In this document: positions 6,805 through 15,166 of the stretch, in pieces
Layout: each line of letters starts with the position of its first letter
Numbering within the stretch: position 1 is the stretch's first letter
From: Planococcaceae bacterium UBA3378
GTDB taxonomy: Bacteria > Bacillota > Bacilli > Bacillales_A > Planococcaceae
Direction: 5' to 3'
NCBI GenBank assembly: GCA_002359075.1
Contig: DEQA01000122.1
Span: forward strand, 1 to 32,264
Length of the DNA stretch: 32,264 nucleotides
Translations under genes and position numbers: made by a program
Notes under the pieces: model-generated
Database searches by the model: none
What the model was told of the DNA's origin: nothing
The model's input: only the letters and a program-made list of their open reading frames with translations

Positions 6805-7854
6805 GTGCCTGTTTTGTCCTTGTTTTCAAAGAGAAAAATGCGCATTATCCAATTACCGCAGCTGCTTTTCCGGACAAGCACGCTTCTTGAAGAAGGATAC
6901 ACCTTTGCCGAATGTATTGAAATGCTGATTCCTTATCATATAAAAAATGCCTCACAATGGGAAAGTGTATTGGAAAGAGCATTCAACGACGGAGCAGGCC
7001 CGAGTGTTATCTTTAGTTTAATGGGCATGAAAAAGCAGCATCTCTTATCTCTTGAGCTAGCCGAGATGACGGGCAATCTTTCCAAAACTTTATATACAGT
7101 AGGTGAACAAATCCGCTTTTCCGAAGAGACAAGACACCGGATGATCAAACTGCTTGTTTATCCATTATTTCTGTTTGTCTTGATTGTCGGGTTATTTATC
7201 GCCTTTAGGATCAAGTTCTTACCGAATATTCAAGCGATGCTATTAACGCGCACCGGATACAGTGAATCATCGAGCATTCAGTGGTCAAAGTTTTTTCTCC
7301 ATATGCCCGATTATATTATAACGCTCGCGCTCGTGGCAGCCGGTTTATTAACAGCGGGCTCTGTTTATGTGAGCCGCAAGAGAGTGGATCTGCAGTTAGC
7401 CATTTTTTTAAAAGTACCCTTTGTCCGGTATTACTGGCGCTTGTTAATTACAAGGCAGTTTTCTAGAACGCTTGGAGAGCTGCTGTTAACAGGTTTTTCC
7501 CTGCAGGCGGCTTTAGCTCATATGGCAGAGCAACCCCATCAAAAGCAGATTGCCTATATTTCGGCATTTGTCCGGCAGCGAATTGTTTACGGTGATTCGT
7601 TAGCACAGGCAGCAGTCGTCGCCGGTTTTTTTTATCCGAAGTTTGAGCAGTTCATTACCCACGGGGAATTAAGCGGCTTACTTGGAAGAGAAATGATTTT
7701 ATATGCTGAGCTGTTGGAAAGCAGGCTGCAAAACGGTATTAAGCTACTATCACAAACGATTCAGCCATTATTATTTATCATCATTGCACTTTGTATTGTG
7801 GCGGCTTATTTAAGTATACTGCTGCCTATGTACAATATGCTCGATGTGATCTAG
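6805..7854 (+). CDS. comGB: Competence type IV pilus assembly protein ComGB
   Basis: The polytopic inner platform protein of the competence pseudopilus, of the GspF/PilC family. It has two GspF-type helical domains, with hydrophobic segments at about residues 116-134, 168-190 and 325-345. The signatures ELAEMTGNLSKTL and HGELSGLLGREM are the paired glycine-containing GspF motifs of each half. Length is 349 aa. I used the GTG at 6805, four nt after the comGA stop, because it keeps the basic segment SKRKMRI; an ATG at 6838 is the alternative. It recruits ComGA to the membrane in the family model. Confidence 0.93.
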   Translation: MPVLSLFSKRKMRIIQLPQLLFRTSTLLEEGYTFAECIEMLIPYHIKNASQWESVLERAFNDGAGPSVIFSLMGMKKQHLLSLELAEMTGNLSKTLYTVGEQIRFSEETRHRMIKLLVYPLFLFVLIVGLFIAFRIKFLPNIQAMLLTRTGYSESSSIQWSKFFLHMPDYIITLALVAAGLLTAGSVYVSRKRVDLQLAIFLKVPFVRYYWRLLITRQFSRTLGELLLTGFSLQAALAHMAEQPHQKQIAYISAFVRQRIVYGDSLAQAAVVAGFFYPKFEQFITHGELSGLLGREMILYAELLESRLQNGIKLLSQTIQPLLFIIIALCIVAAYLSILLPMYNMLDVI

Positions 7855-7867
7855 GAGGAGGAAAAAA

Positions 7868-8182
7868 GTGAACGAGAAGGGCTTTACATTAATTGAAATG
7901 CTTATTGTGCTATTGATCATATCCGTACTTATATTAGTGACAATCCCCAATGTGACAAAACACTTTTCCACGATTGACGAGAAGGGGTGCAGTGCATATG
8001 TAAGTATGGTACAAGGTCAGGTGGAAGCGTACCGCGTGGACAAAATGGAATATCCAACCGTTGCCCAGCTAATTGAGGAAGGATATATTTCAACAGAGGA
8101 AGCAAAATGTCCAAGCGGGGAGAAAATTACGATTGACCAGGCTGGAAAAGCAGCGGTGGAAGGAACTGATAAATCATCGTAA
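7868..8182 (+). CDS. comGC: Major competence pilin ComGC
   Basis: The major pseudopilin. The class III (prepilin) signal peptide NEKG|FTLIEMLIVLL is at the very N-terminus, with cleavage expected after the glycine by the peptidase ComC. Glu5 of the mature protein is present, as pilins need for assembly. The hydrophobic helix follows, then a short soluble domain with two cysteines (in KGCSAY and AKCPSG) that could form the intramolecular disulfide known for ComGC. Length is 104 aa. It starts at a GTG behind a very strong ribosome binding site (AGGAGGAGGAAAA), consistent with the high expression a major pilin needs. Confidence 0.96.
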   Translation: MNEKGFTLIEMLIVLLIISVLILVTIPNVTKHFSTIDEKGCSAYVSMVQGQVEAYRVDKMEYPTVAQLIEEGYISTEEAKCPSGEKITIDQAGKAAVEGTDKSS

Positions 8183-8610
8183 AGCATGACGCACGAGGCT
8201 TCACTCTGATCGAAACGATGCTTGTGCTACTTATTCTGATGGTCATCATTACAGTTGTTATGTCCTTTTCCTATAGCCAGTGGAAAGAAACACAGTATGA
8301 GCAGGCAATTGAAAAGTTTAAATTAACATTGCACCAGGCGCAAATGATAGCCATACAGGAACAAACAATAGTAAATGTTCATATCACGGAAAAGAAATAC
8401 GTAAAAATGAGCAGATCCTCCTTTCATTATGATACAACGTGGGAGATTCCTGACGGTATGACTATTAACATTTACACGAAGAAGACGTTTATTACATTTA
8501 CCGCATCAGGCCATGTCAGGGAGCTGGGAAAGGTCGAATTCCTGCTCCCAGACAGGGAAATTCAATATTCGATTAATATGTCGAAAGGAAGGTTACGGCG
8601 GATTGAGTGA
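8173..8610 (+). CDS. comGD: Minor competence pilin ComGD (start codon non-standard)
   Basis: A minor pseudopilin. The prepilin motif ARG|FTLIETMLVLLILM starts at about 8191 and is followed by a soluble domain. Upstream of that motif, in frame, there is no ATG, GTG or TTG before the TAA at 8170. The only candidates are ATC codons at 8173 and 8176, about 9-12 nt after AAGGAA. The first ATG, at 8218, lies inside the hydrophobic helix and would remove the processing site. I therefore give 8173 as the likely start with low certainty about the exact base. The frame overlaps the end of comGC by 10 nt, so translational coupling or a -1 shift from comGC is also possible. Confidence 0.75.
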   Translation: MIVKHDARGFTLIETMLVLLILMVIITVVMSFSYSQWKETQYEQAIEKFKLTLHQAQMIAIQEQTIVNVHITEKKYVKMSRSSFHYDTTWEIPDGMTINIYTKKTFITFTASGHVRELGKVEFLLPDREIQYSINMSKGRLRRIE

Positions 8611-8929
8611 ACAAGGGATCACACTGCTGGAAACAGTTTTGAGTATAGTGATTTTATCACTGGTAACAGTTACGCTGCTGCCGGCTGTAAACAGTCTTCA
8701 AGAAAGACTTCATAATGAAAAATTAGCCTACCGCGCCAGTGAAGCCGCATATAACGGAGCGAAGGAAGCGGCCTATGCTGGTGCTGTGAAAGGAATGATA
8801 ACAATTGATGATACCGAATATAACTGGCAATACAGTAGCGGAGAAATATGTGTTACGTACAGCGATTTAAGAGGGCAGCAGAAAATGTGCATCGATTTAG
8901 AAGGCAAGAGCGAGGGTTTACATTTATAG
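8603..8929 (+). CDS. comGE: Minor competence pilin ComGE
   Basis: A 108-residue pseudopilin-like protein opening MSEQG|ITLLETVLSIVILSL, a prepilin motif with isoleucine in place of the usual phenylalanine after the cleavage glycine, then the membrane helix. The start is a TTG at 8603, about 10 nt after AAGGAAGG, overlapping the comGD stop by 8 nt. Longer in-frame starts (8513) would put 30 extra polar residues before the prepilin motif and are rejected. The C-terminal part is poorly conserved. It is assigned to ComGE by position and motif. Confidence 0.85.
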   Translation: MSEQGITLLETVLSIVILSLVTVTLLPAVNSLQERLHNEKLAYRASEAAYNGAKEAAYAGAVKGMITIDDTEYNWQYSSGEICVTYSDLRGQQKMCIDLEGKSEGLHL

Positions 8930-9330
8930 AGGCTTTGCTGCAGCTCGTATTATTAATAGTTTTCAGCCATCTTCTCTATTTCATGTTAAAGGAATACCGC
9001 GAAATGACTGATATAAAAGGTGCGCGGCTTGAGGCAGATTGGGAGCTATGTGTAACTGATATTAATCAATACTTGCCGTATGGGAACAGCCAGGTCGCTG
9101 TATCGGAAGATGGATTAACAGCTATTGTTACAAATCTGGATGACACATATACACTTCAATTTCTCAATCATGTGATATGGAAAAGGGAGAACAATGGAAA
9201 TGAGACATTGCTGACGGGTGTAACAAGTGCCTCATTTACACTGCAGGGCAATAGACTGCTGCTGACGGCAAAACTGGAGGACGGAATCGAAAGGGAGAGG
9301 ATCTTTATTGTGGAACCATATTCGGAGTGA
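8887..9330 (+). CDS. comGF: Minor competence pilin ComGF
   Basis: A 147-residue pseudopilin-like protein with a basic leader (MHRFRRQERG) followed by FTFIEALLQLVLLIVF, the prepilin cleavage site and membrane helix. The soluble part contains segments (ADWELCVTDINQYL, VIWKRENN) typical of ComGF. I chose the GTG at 8887, which gives a 10-residue leader; an in-frame ATG at 8848 would give a 23-residue leader and has a GGAG upstream, so it remains possible. It overlaps comGE by 43 nt and comGG by 23 nt, indicating tight coupling. Confidence 0.85.
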   Translation: MHRFRRQERGFTFIEALLQLVLLIVFSHLLYFMLKEYREMTDIKGARLEADWELCVTDINQYLPYGNSQVAVSEDGLTAIVTNLDDTYTLQFLNHVIWKRENNGNETLLTGVTSASFTLQGNRLLLTAKLEDGIERERIFIVEPYSE

Positions 9331-9499
9331 GCAGGGCGCCCTTTTTCCGCTGGCTATTGTTTTATTATTTTTAGTAACAGGTGCCTGTTTTACTTACGCA
9401 TCTACTTTTCAGATGGAAATAAAAATTTATAATTCATTGGAATTGTCGAATGTTCGTGCTACGATTGATATACTAAAAATATTAATCAGTGAGAACTAA
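9308..9499 (+). CDS. comGG: Short ComGG-like competence protein
   Basis: A 63-residue protein in the comGG position: RSEQGALFPLAIVLLFLVTGACF is a pseudopilin-type N-terminal helix, followed by a polar stretch ending ILKILISEN. B. subtilis ComGG is about 124 residues; this version stops where the soluble beta domain would begin. Either it is a reduced ComGG or a truncated one. The start is a TTG 7 nt after GGGAGAGG. It closes the comG operon, 31 nt before aroK. Confidence 0.7.
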   Translation: MWNHIRSEQGALFPLAIVLLFLVTGACFTYASTFQMEIKIYNSLELSNVRATIDILKILISEN

Positions 9500-9530
9500 T
9501 CTTTTTAAGCGACAAAGAAGGTGATAGGCC

Positions 9531-10043
9531 ATGCGGAAAATTTATTTAGTCGGTTTTATGGGGTGCGGAAAAAGTGCGATCGGACGGAGACTAAGCTATT
9601 TTTTAAAAATGCCCTACTATGATATGGACCATGAGATTGTACGACAGATGGGAATGACAATCCCGGAAATTTTTGAAAAGTACGGAGAAGAGCGCTTCCG
9701 TGAAATCGAAACCGAGTTTCTAGAAAACTTCCGTAATGAGGCATGCATTATTGCAACGGGCGGCGGTGTAGCGATGAAAGAGGAAAATCGTCGTATTATG
9801 CGCCGGACAGGTCTCGTCTTTTTTTTAGACGCTGTATATGAAGATATTTATACCAGGATACGGAATGATAAAAACCGCCCTATTGTACAGCGTTTGACAA
9901 AAGAAGAGTTGCATGAGTTATACCAAAAAAGAAGGAAATTTTACAGAGAAGCCGGACATATCCAAGTTTTGACAGAAGGCAGACCTATCAGACAAATCGT
10001 GGAGTATATAGCATTCCAAGTGAATAGATTAAAAGGCGAATAA
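9531..10043 (+). CDS. aroK: Shikimate kinase
   Basis: Phosphorylates shikimate with ATP, the fifth step of chorismate and aromatic amino acid synthesis. At 170 aa it has the normal family length. Walker A is GFMGCGKS at about residues 8-15, the shikimate-binding DMD follows at 31-33, then ERFREIE and the ATGGGVAM loop, and the lid region around RNDKNRPI. The ATG follows GAAGGTGATAGGCC. It is close behind comGG with no obvious terminator, so it may be partly co-transcribed with comG. The window also contains aroQ, another shikimate-pathway gene. Confidence 0.95.
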   Translation: MRKIYLVGFMGCGKSAIGRRLSYFLKMPYYDMDHEIVRQMGMTIPEIFEKYGEERFREIETEFLENFRNEACIIATGGGVAMKEENRRIMRRTGLVFFLDAVYEDIYTRIRNDKNRPIVQRLTKEELHELYQKRRKFYREAGHIQVLTEGRPIRQIVEYIAFQVNRLKGE

Positions 10044-10096
10044 TTGATGGAAAATTAGCGTTTAATGTTCGTTTTATATCTGTTTTTAAAAAATGT

Positions 10097-10126
10097 TTGC
10101 CTTTATATCCTATTCAATGTTAGGAT
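10097..10126 (+). promoter_or_regulatory. Possible promoter for the gcv riboswitch transcript
   Basis: TTGCCT (10097-10102) and TAGGAT (10121-10126) are separated by 18 nt and lie about 55 nt upstream of the first riboswitch aptamer. Both match sigma-A consensus only moderately. Confidence 0.35.
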
Positions 10127-10180
10127 ATGGCTAAGAACATCTAGGGAGTCTGGATTGTTGAATACGAAGCGGATGAGTGT

Positions 10181-10360
10181 GCGGGGAGAGAACGTAATGT
10201 TGCGTCGCCGAAGGAGCAAGTAGAGAAGCTATGAATCTCTCAGGCAAAAAGACTCGTACAGGACGCATCTCTGGAGAGTGCCGAATAGTCGGCCACCAAA
10301 GGGGAAAGCCTATATATATGTGGCTTGAAGCCAATAGTAGGTGTAACTTTCAGGTGCAAG
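10181..10360 (+). promoter_or_regulatory. Tandem glycine riboswitch (gcvT element)
   Basis: Two consecutive glycine aptamers. Aptamer 1 has GGGGAGAG at 10183-10190, the conserved GCCGAAGGAGCAA at about 10207-10219 and CTCTCAGGCAAAAAGAC at about 10237-10253. Aptamer 2 has CACCAAAGGGGAAAGC at about 10294-10309 and CTTTCAGGTGCAAGGACAG at 10347-10365. A terminator follows immediately and shares bases with the last aptamer stem. Glycine riboswitches before gcvT normally turn expression on when glycine is high, which fits the glycine-degrading operon here. Confidence 0.93.
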
Positions 10361-10400
10361 GACAGAGAATTCCTATTAAGGGATTCGTCTGTCTTTTTTT
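10361..10400 (+). terminator. Riboswitch-controlled terminator before gcvT
   Basis: GACAGA-GAATTCC pairs with GGGATTC-GTCTGTC and is followed by seven T. The first arm overlaps the 3' end of aptamer 2, so glycine binding can prevent terminator formation. This is the expression platform. Confidence 0.9.
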
Positions 10401-10498
10401 ATGGAAAAAACTATTTTCCATTTTAAAAGTAAGACAGTGAAGCTTGACCTGAACAATGTAATAAGTTTTGCAATGACCTACATTGAAGGAGGATTTTC

Positions 10499-11596
10499 AT
10501 GAGCAATTTAAAACGCACACCATTATTTGAGTCGTATGGCAAGTATGGCGGAAAAACAATTGATTTTGGCGGTTGGGAATTACCGGTCCAGTTTTCTTCC
10601 ATAAAGGAAGAGCATGAAGCAGTACGGAACCGGGCAGGGCTTTTTGATGTTTCCCATATGGGTGAGATTTTTGTAGAAGGACCGGATGCCTTTGCCTATT
10701 TACAACATCTTTTATCAAATGATATTTCAAAAATCCAAATTGGCAGTGCCCAATATAATGCGATGTGCTATGAAACAGGCGGGGTTGTGGATGATTTACT
10801 AGTCTATTGTCTAGGTGAAAATCAATATCTGTTATGTGTAAATGCTGCTAATATCGAAAAGGACTATGAGTGGATGCTCTCTCAAAAAAACGGAGATGTA
10901 GACATTACAAATAAATCAGACGAATTTGCCCAAATCGCGCTGCAAGGTCCATTAGCAGAAGAGATGTTGCAAACATTAACGTCAGAAAAATTAAACGATA
11001 TTAAATACTTTAAATTCAAAGATAATGTAGAGATTGCAGGACATAAAGTACTAGTATCACGCAGCGGCTATACAGGAGAAGACGGCTTTGAAATTTACGG
11101 CACTCCCGAAGCAATCGTTGATTTGTGGGATAAGATTCTGGAAGCCGGTAAAGAAAAAGGCGTAGTTCCTGCAGGGCTTGGTGCCCGTGATACTCTCCGC
11201 TTTGAAGCCTGCCTGCCGTTATACGGACAGGAATTATCAAAGGATATCACACCGTTGGAAGCGGGAATTGGCTTTGCGGTCAAGCTGACAACTGACTTTA
11301 TCGGACGTGAAGCACTGGCTGCTCAAAAGGAAGCAGGGCTAAAACGCAAGCTCGCAGGAGTGGAAATGATAGGAAAGGGTATCCCGCGCCATGGCTATAA
11401 AGTTTTCAAGGATGGACGCGAAATTGGTGAAGTCACAACGGGTACCCAGTCACCGATGACAAAACGGAATATCGGATTAGTATTAATGGATGCTGCTAAC
11501 GCTGAAATCGGCAAGGAAGTAGAAATTGAAATCCGTGGAAAGCTTATTCCGGCGGTTGTCGTAGAAACACCATTTTATAAGCGTGTAAAAAACTAG
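10499..11596 (+). CDS. gcvT: Glycine cleavage system aminomethyltransferase (T protein)
   Basis: The T protein transfers the aminomethyl carbon from lipoyl-H protein to tetrahydrofolate, making 5,10-methylene-THF and ammonia. At 365 aa it is normal length, with the family features FDVSHMGE near the N-terminus, ETGGVVDDLL containing the catalytic Asp, SRSGYTGEDGFEIYG, and a C-terminal GEVTTGTQSPM barrel. The ATG is preceded by GAAGGAGGA. It is the first gene of gcvT-gcvPA-gcvPB under the glycine riboswitch. The H protein gene is not in this window. Confidence 0.98.
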   Translation: MSNLKRTPLFESYGKYGGKTIDFGGWELPVQFSSIKEEHEAVRNRAGLFDVSHMGEIFVEGPDAFAYLQHLLSNDISKIQIGSAQYNAMCYETGGVVDDLLVYCLGENQYLLCVNAANIEKDYEWMLSQKNGDVDITNKSDEFAQIALQGPLAEEMLQTLTSEKLNDIKYFKFKDNVEIAGHKVLVSRSGYTGEDGFEIYGTPEAIVDLWDKILEAGKEKGVVPAGLGARDTLRFEACLPLYGQELSKDITPLEAGIGFAVKLTTDFIGREALAAQKEAGLKRKLAGVEMIGKGIPRHGYKVFKDGREIGEVTTGTQSPMTKRNIGLVLMDAANAEIGKEVEIEIRGKLIPAVVVETPFYKRVKN

Positions 11597-11611
11597 AAAA
11601 GAGGGGCAAAT

Positions 11612-12955
11612 ATGAAACATCGTTATTTACCAATGACGGAACAAGATCAAAAAGAAATGCTGGAGAAGATTGGCGTTTCTTCGATTGAAGAACTGTTTTC
11701 AGATATTCCTGAAAAAGTGCGGTTCCAAGGTCTCTACAATATTAAAGAGGCAAAATCTGAAGCGGCTCTAACAAAAGAGCTTGCAGCACTAGCAGGCAAA
11801 AATGCCGATACGACTAATCATGTATCCTTCCTGGGAGCTGGTGTATACAATCATTATAAGCCGGTAATTGTTGATCATGTCATCTCTCGTTCAGAATTTT
11901 ACACAGCTTATACACCGTATCAGCCGGAAATTTCACAAGGTGAACTACAAGCGATATTCGAATTCCAAACGATGATTGCAGAGCTGACAGGAATGGATTT
12001 AGCGAATTCATCGATGTATGACGGCGGTACGGCGCTTGCAGAGGCAGGTATGCTTGCAGCGGGACATACAAAACGCAAAAAACTGCTTGTCTCCGGGTCG
12101 GTACATCCGGAATATAAGGATGTTGTGACAACCTATGCATATGGCCAGTCCATTGAAGTAATCACAGTCCCAACAAAAAATGGCGTAACTGATATAGAAG
12201 CGTTAAAAGATCTTGTAGACGATCAAACGGCAGCGGTAATCGTGCAGTATCCGAATTTTTATGGACAAATTGAAGATTTGAAAACAATCGGTGATGTTAC
12301 ACACGATCAAAAAGGCTTATTTATCGTATCTGCTAACCCATTGGCACTTGGTGTATTGACACCTCCTGGTAAATTAGGAGCAGATATTGTAGCCGGAGAT
12401 GCACAACCGTTTGGTATTGCAGAAAACTTTGGCGGCCCGCATTGCGGATTCTTTGCTGTAACAACAAAGTTAATGCGTAAAGTACCTGGACGCCTTGTAG
12501 GTGAGACGGTAGACCAGGAAGGACGCCGCGGGTATGTATTAACACTGCAGGCGCGCGAACAGCATATTCGCCGTGACAAGGCAACTTCCAACATCTGTTC
12601 CAACCAAGCACTGCTGGCGCTTGCGGCTTCAGTAGGCATGACGGCTTTAGGCAAGCAGGGTGTACGTGAAATGGCAAAGCAAAATATTGTAAAAACACGC
12701 TACGCAAAAAATGCATTTGAACGTGCCGGATTTACCGTTCCGTTCCAAGGCGCTCATTTTAATGAAATCGTCGTGAAAACAAATAAATCCGTAACAGAAA
12801 TTAATAAAGGGCTGCTTGAAAAAGGCATCATCGGCGGATTCGATTTAGGTCGTGTAGATCCAGAGATGGCCAATCATGCATTGATCGCTGTCACTGAGCT
12901 GCGCACAAAAGAAGAAATCGATGCGTTAGTAGCGGAAATGGGGGCATTACAATGA
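11612..12955 (+). CDS. gcvPA: Glycine dehydrogenase (decarboxylating) subunit 1
   Basis: Alpha subunit of the two-subunit P protein, which decarboxylates glycine and passes the aminomethyl group to the lipoyl arm of GcvH. At 447 aa it matches the Bacillus split form. Typical segments are NHVSFLGAGVYNHY, TPYQPEISQGELQAIFEFQ and EGRRGYVLTLQAREQHIRR. The PLP lysine is in the partner subunit. It starts 15 nt after gcvT behind AGAGGGGC and overlaps gcvPB by 4 nt (ATGA), indicating coupled synthesis of the two subunits. Confidence 0.98.
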   Translation: MKHRYLPMTEQDQKEMLEKIGVSSIEELFSDIPEKVRFQGLYNIKEAKSEAALTKELAALAGKNADTTNHVSFLGAGVYNHYKPVIVDHVISRSEFYTAYTPYQPEISQGELQAIFEFQTMIAELTGMDLANSSMYDGGTALAEAGMLAAGHTKRKKLLVSGSVHPEYKDVVTTYAYGQSIEVITVPTKNGVTDIEALKDLVDDQTAAVIVQYPNFYGQIEDLKTIGDVTHDQKGLFIVSANPLALGVLTPPGKLGADIVAGDAQPFGIAENFGGPHCGFFAVTTKLMRKVPGRLVGETVDQEGRRGYVLTLQAREQHIRRDKATSNICSNQALLALAASVGMTALGKQGVREMAKQNIVKTRYAKNAFERAGFTVPFQGAHFNEIVVKTNKSVTEINKGLLEKGIIGGFDLGRVDPEMANHALIAVTELRTKEEIDALVAEMGALQ

Positions 12956-14418
12956 GTCACGAAAACCAACCATTAATTTTTGAATTAACAAAAGAAGGAC
13001 GCGTCGGTTACAATCTTGAGCCGCTTGATGTACCGGATATTGAGTTGGAAGAGCTTTTACCTGCCGGCTATATACGCGAGGAAGCAGCAGAGCTGCCGGA
13101 AGTATCAGAACTTGATATTATGCGCCACTATACAGCACTGTCCCGCCGTAACCATGGGGTGGATTCAGGTTTTTATCCTCTTGGCTCTTGTACGATGAAA
13201 TATAATCCGAAAATCAATGAAAATGTAGCTCGCTATAATGGCTTTGCCAATATTCATCCTCTCCAGGACGAAGATACTGTGCAAGGTGCTATGGAGCTGT
13301 TATATGATCTACAGCAATCCCTTGTAGAAATTACAGGCATGGATGAAGTAACGCTTCAACCGGCAGCAGGTGCTCATGGTGAATGGACGGCTCTTATGAT
13401 GATCCGTGCGTTCCATGAAGCAAATGGGGAAGGGCACCGCAATAAAGTGATTGTTCCTGACTCTGCCCATGGCACAAATCCGGCTTCCGCTACAGTAGCG
13501 GGTTTTGAGACAATTACTGTCAAATCAAATGAGGACGGCCTTGTAGACTTAGACGACCTTCGCCGGGTTGTCGGGGAAGATACCGCAGCACTCATGCTGA
13601 CAAATCCTAATACATTAGGCTTATTTGAAGAGAATATTTTGGAGATGGCGGACATTATTCATAGTGTCGGTGGTAAAGTATACTACGATGGTGCCAATCT
13701 AAATGCCGTTATGTCCAAGGCACGCCCGGGAGATATGGGCTTTGACTGTGTCCATTTAAACCTTCATAAAACATTTACAGGTCCACATGGCGGCGGCGGC
13801 CCCGGCTCAGGCCCGGTTGGTGTGAAGGCGGAGTTAATCCCGTTCCTTCCAAAGCCTGTGCTTGTTAAAACAGAAGAAGGAAAATACCATTTTGACTATG
13901 ACCGTCCGCAATCAATCGGCCGTGTAAAACCGTATTACGGCAACTTTGGTATTAATGTGCGTGCTTATACGTATATCCGTACAATGGGTCCGGACGGGTT
14001 AAAAGCGGTGACGGAATACGCGGTGTTAAATGCAAACTATATGATGCGCCGTCTTGAAGAGTATTTCGACCTGCCGTATAACCGCCACTGTAAGCATGAG
14101 TTTGTACTATCAGGACGCCGTCAGAAGAAGCTTGGGGTGCGTACTCTCGATATTGCGAAGCGTCTGTTAGACTTTGGCTATCATCCACCGACTGTTTACT
14201 TCCCACTGAATGTAGAGGAAGGAATCATGATCGAGCCGACAGAAACAGAGTCAAAAGAAACATTGGATGCATTCTGTGATGCGATGATCCAAATTGCCAA
14301 GGAAGCGGAAGCAACTCCTGAAATTGTTCAGGAGGCTCCACATACAACGGTTATCTCTCGATTAGATGAAACACGTGCTGCTCGGACACCGGTACTTCGC
14401 TATACGAAGCAAGCTTAA
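12952..14418 (+). CDS. gcvPB: Glycine dehydrogenase (decarboxylating) subunit 2
   Basis: Catalytic beta subunit of the split P protein. The PLP-binding lysine is K273 in NLHKTFTGPHGGGGPGSGP. Other family segments are SRRNHGVDSGFYPLGSCTMKYNP and AHGTNPASA. Length (488 aa) is normal. The start overlaps the gcvPA stop. A terminator follows about 30 nt after the stop, closing the glycine-cleavage operon. Confidence 0.98.
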   Translation: MSHENQPLIFELTKEGRVGYNLEPLDVPDIELEELLPAGYIREEAAELPEVSELDIMRHYTALSRRNHGVDSGFYPLGSCTMKYNPKINENVARYNGFANIHPLQDEDTVQGAMELLYDLQQSLVEITGMDEVTLQPAAGAHGEWTALMMIRAFHEANGEGHRNKVIVPDSAHGTNPASATVAGFETITVKSNEDGLVDLDDLRRVVGEDTAALMLTNPNTLGLFEENILEMADIIHSVGGKVYYDGANLNAVMSKARPGDMGFDCVHLNLHKTFTGPHGGGGPGSGPVGVKAELIPFLPKPVLVKTEEGKYHFDYDRPQSIGRVKPYYGNFGINVRAYTYIRTMGPDGLKAVTEYAVLNANYMMRRLEEYFDLPYNRHCKHEFVLSGRRQKKLGVRTLDIAKRLLDFGYHPPTVYFPLNVEEGIMIEPTETESKETLDAFCDAMIQIAKEAEATPEIVQEAPHTTVISRLDETRAARTPVLRYTKQA

Positions 14419-14449
14419 AAAATGTAATTTGATAGAATCTAAGTAAGTG

Positions 14450-14479
14450 AAACGCACAGGGCGCGCTCTGTGCGTTTTT
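14450..14479 (+). terminator. Terminator of the gcv operon
   Basis: AAACGCACAG pairs with CTGTGCGTTT around a GC-rich loop, followed by further T. It lies about 30 nt after gcvPB. Confidence 0.88.
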
Positions 14480-14651
14480 ACATGAAATGAATAGATTTAT
14501 AAATAAAGAAGAAAGATGTTTAACTATAGGAAGAAATTTAAAAGCATTGCTTATGAAACACTGCCGTTTCTGCCAGGTTCGACAATAAAAGGCAGAAGCA
14601 GCGGGAGGGACAGCTTTCGACAATTGAATGATGTGAAATAATAAATCGCCA

Positions 14652-14680
14652 AAGAAAAAAGCTCCCTCTATAGGGAGCTC
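14652..14680 (-). terminator. Terminator of yqhL (minus strand)
   Basis: On the minus strand GAGCTCCCT-ATAG-AGGGAGCTTTTTTC forms a perfect stem followed by T. It lies 9 nt after the yqhL stop codon. Confidence 0.88.
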
Positions 14681-14688
14681 TACATATG

Positions 14689-15072
14689 CTATGCTTTTGA
14701 TTTGACTTTACCTGTCCAAGTTTTAAAGCCGCCTTGTAGTTGGTAAATCTGATTGTAGCCTTTTTTCTTCAGCATTAAAGCAGCACGTGCACTGCGACCT
14801 GTGTTTTGACAGTACAAATATACCGGCAGGTCCGGCCGGATTTCTTTATGCCGCTGATTCATCTGCGTCATTGGGATATTGCGTGCGCCTAGAATATGAC
14901 CAGCTTCGTATTCTTTTGGTTCTCTAAGGTCAATTAATTGCGCTTTACGATAGCCTTTGATGAATTCTTCCTGTGTCAGATTTGTCACTGCCTTTTTTAA
15001 ACGGAATGAATTGATCAACACATAGGCAATAATGACTCCCAGGATGATGGCGATGGTGATTAATACTTGCAC
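14689..15072 (-). CDS. yqhL: Membrane-anchored rhodanese-like protein
   Basis: A 127-residue protein with one N-terminal membrane helix (about residues 3-21) and a cytoplasmic rhodanese domain. The active-site loop CQNTGRS has the persulfide-forming cysteine C88 and the arginine R93. Other rhodanese motifs present are LIDLREPKEYEAGHILGARN and LQGGFKTW. The substrate is unknown; the domain handles sulfane sulfur. It starts at a GTG behind AAAGGGGAAA on the minus strand and is divergent from lipM, as in B. subtilis. Sulfur delivery for lipoate synthesis is an attractive but unproven link. Confidence 0.92.
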   Translation of the reverse strand: MQVLITIAIILGVIIAYVLINSFRLKKAVTNLTQEEFIKGYRKAQLIDLREPKEYEAGHILGARNIPMTQMNQRHKEIRPDLPVYLYCQNTGRSARAALMLKKKGYNQIYQLQGGFKTWTGKVKSKA

Positions 15073-15166
15073 GTTATTATTTCCCCTTTCTATCTATCAG
15101 GTATATTATAAAAGAGAACAGGACGTTAGTCGAGTAAGTAAACTAAATACTTTTTGGAGGCAAAAA

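Noticed and set aside
14480..14650. Short frame encoding MKHCRFCQVRQ near 14551 in the gap after the gcv terminator
   Set aside because: Eleven codons with a C-X2-C pair but no good ribosome binding site and no context; treated as chance.
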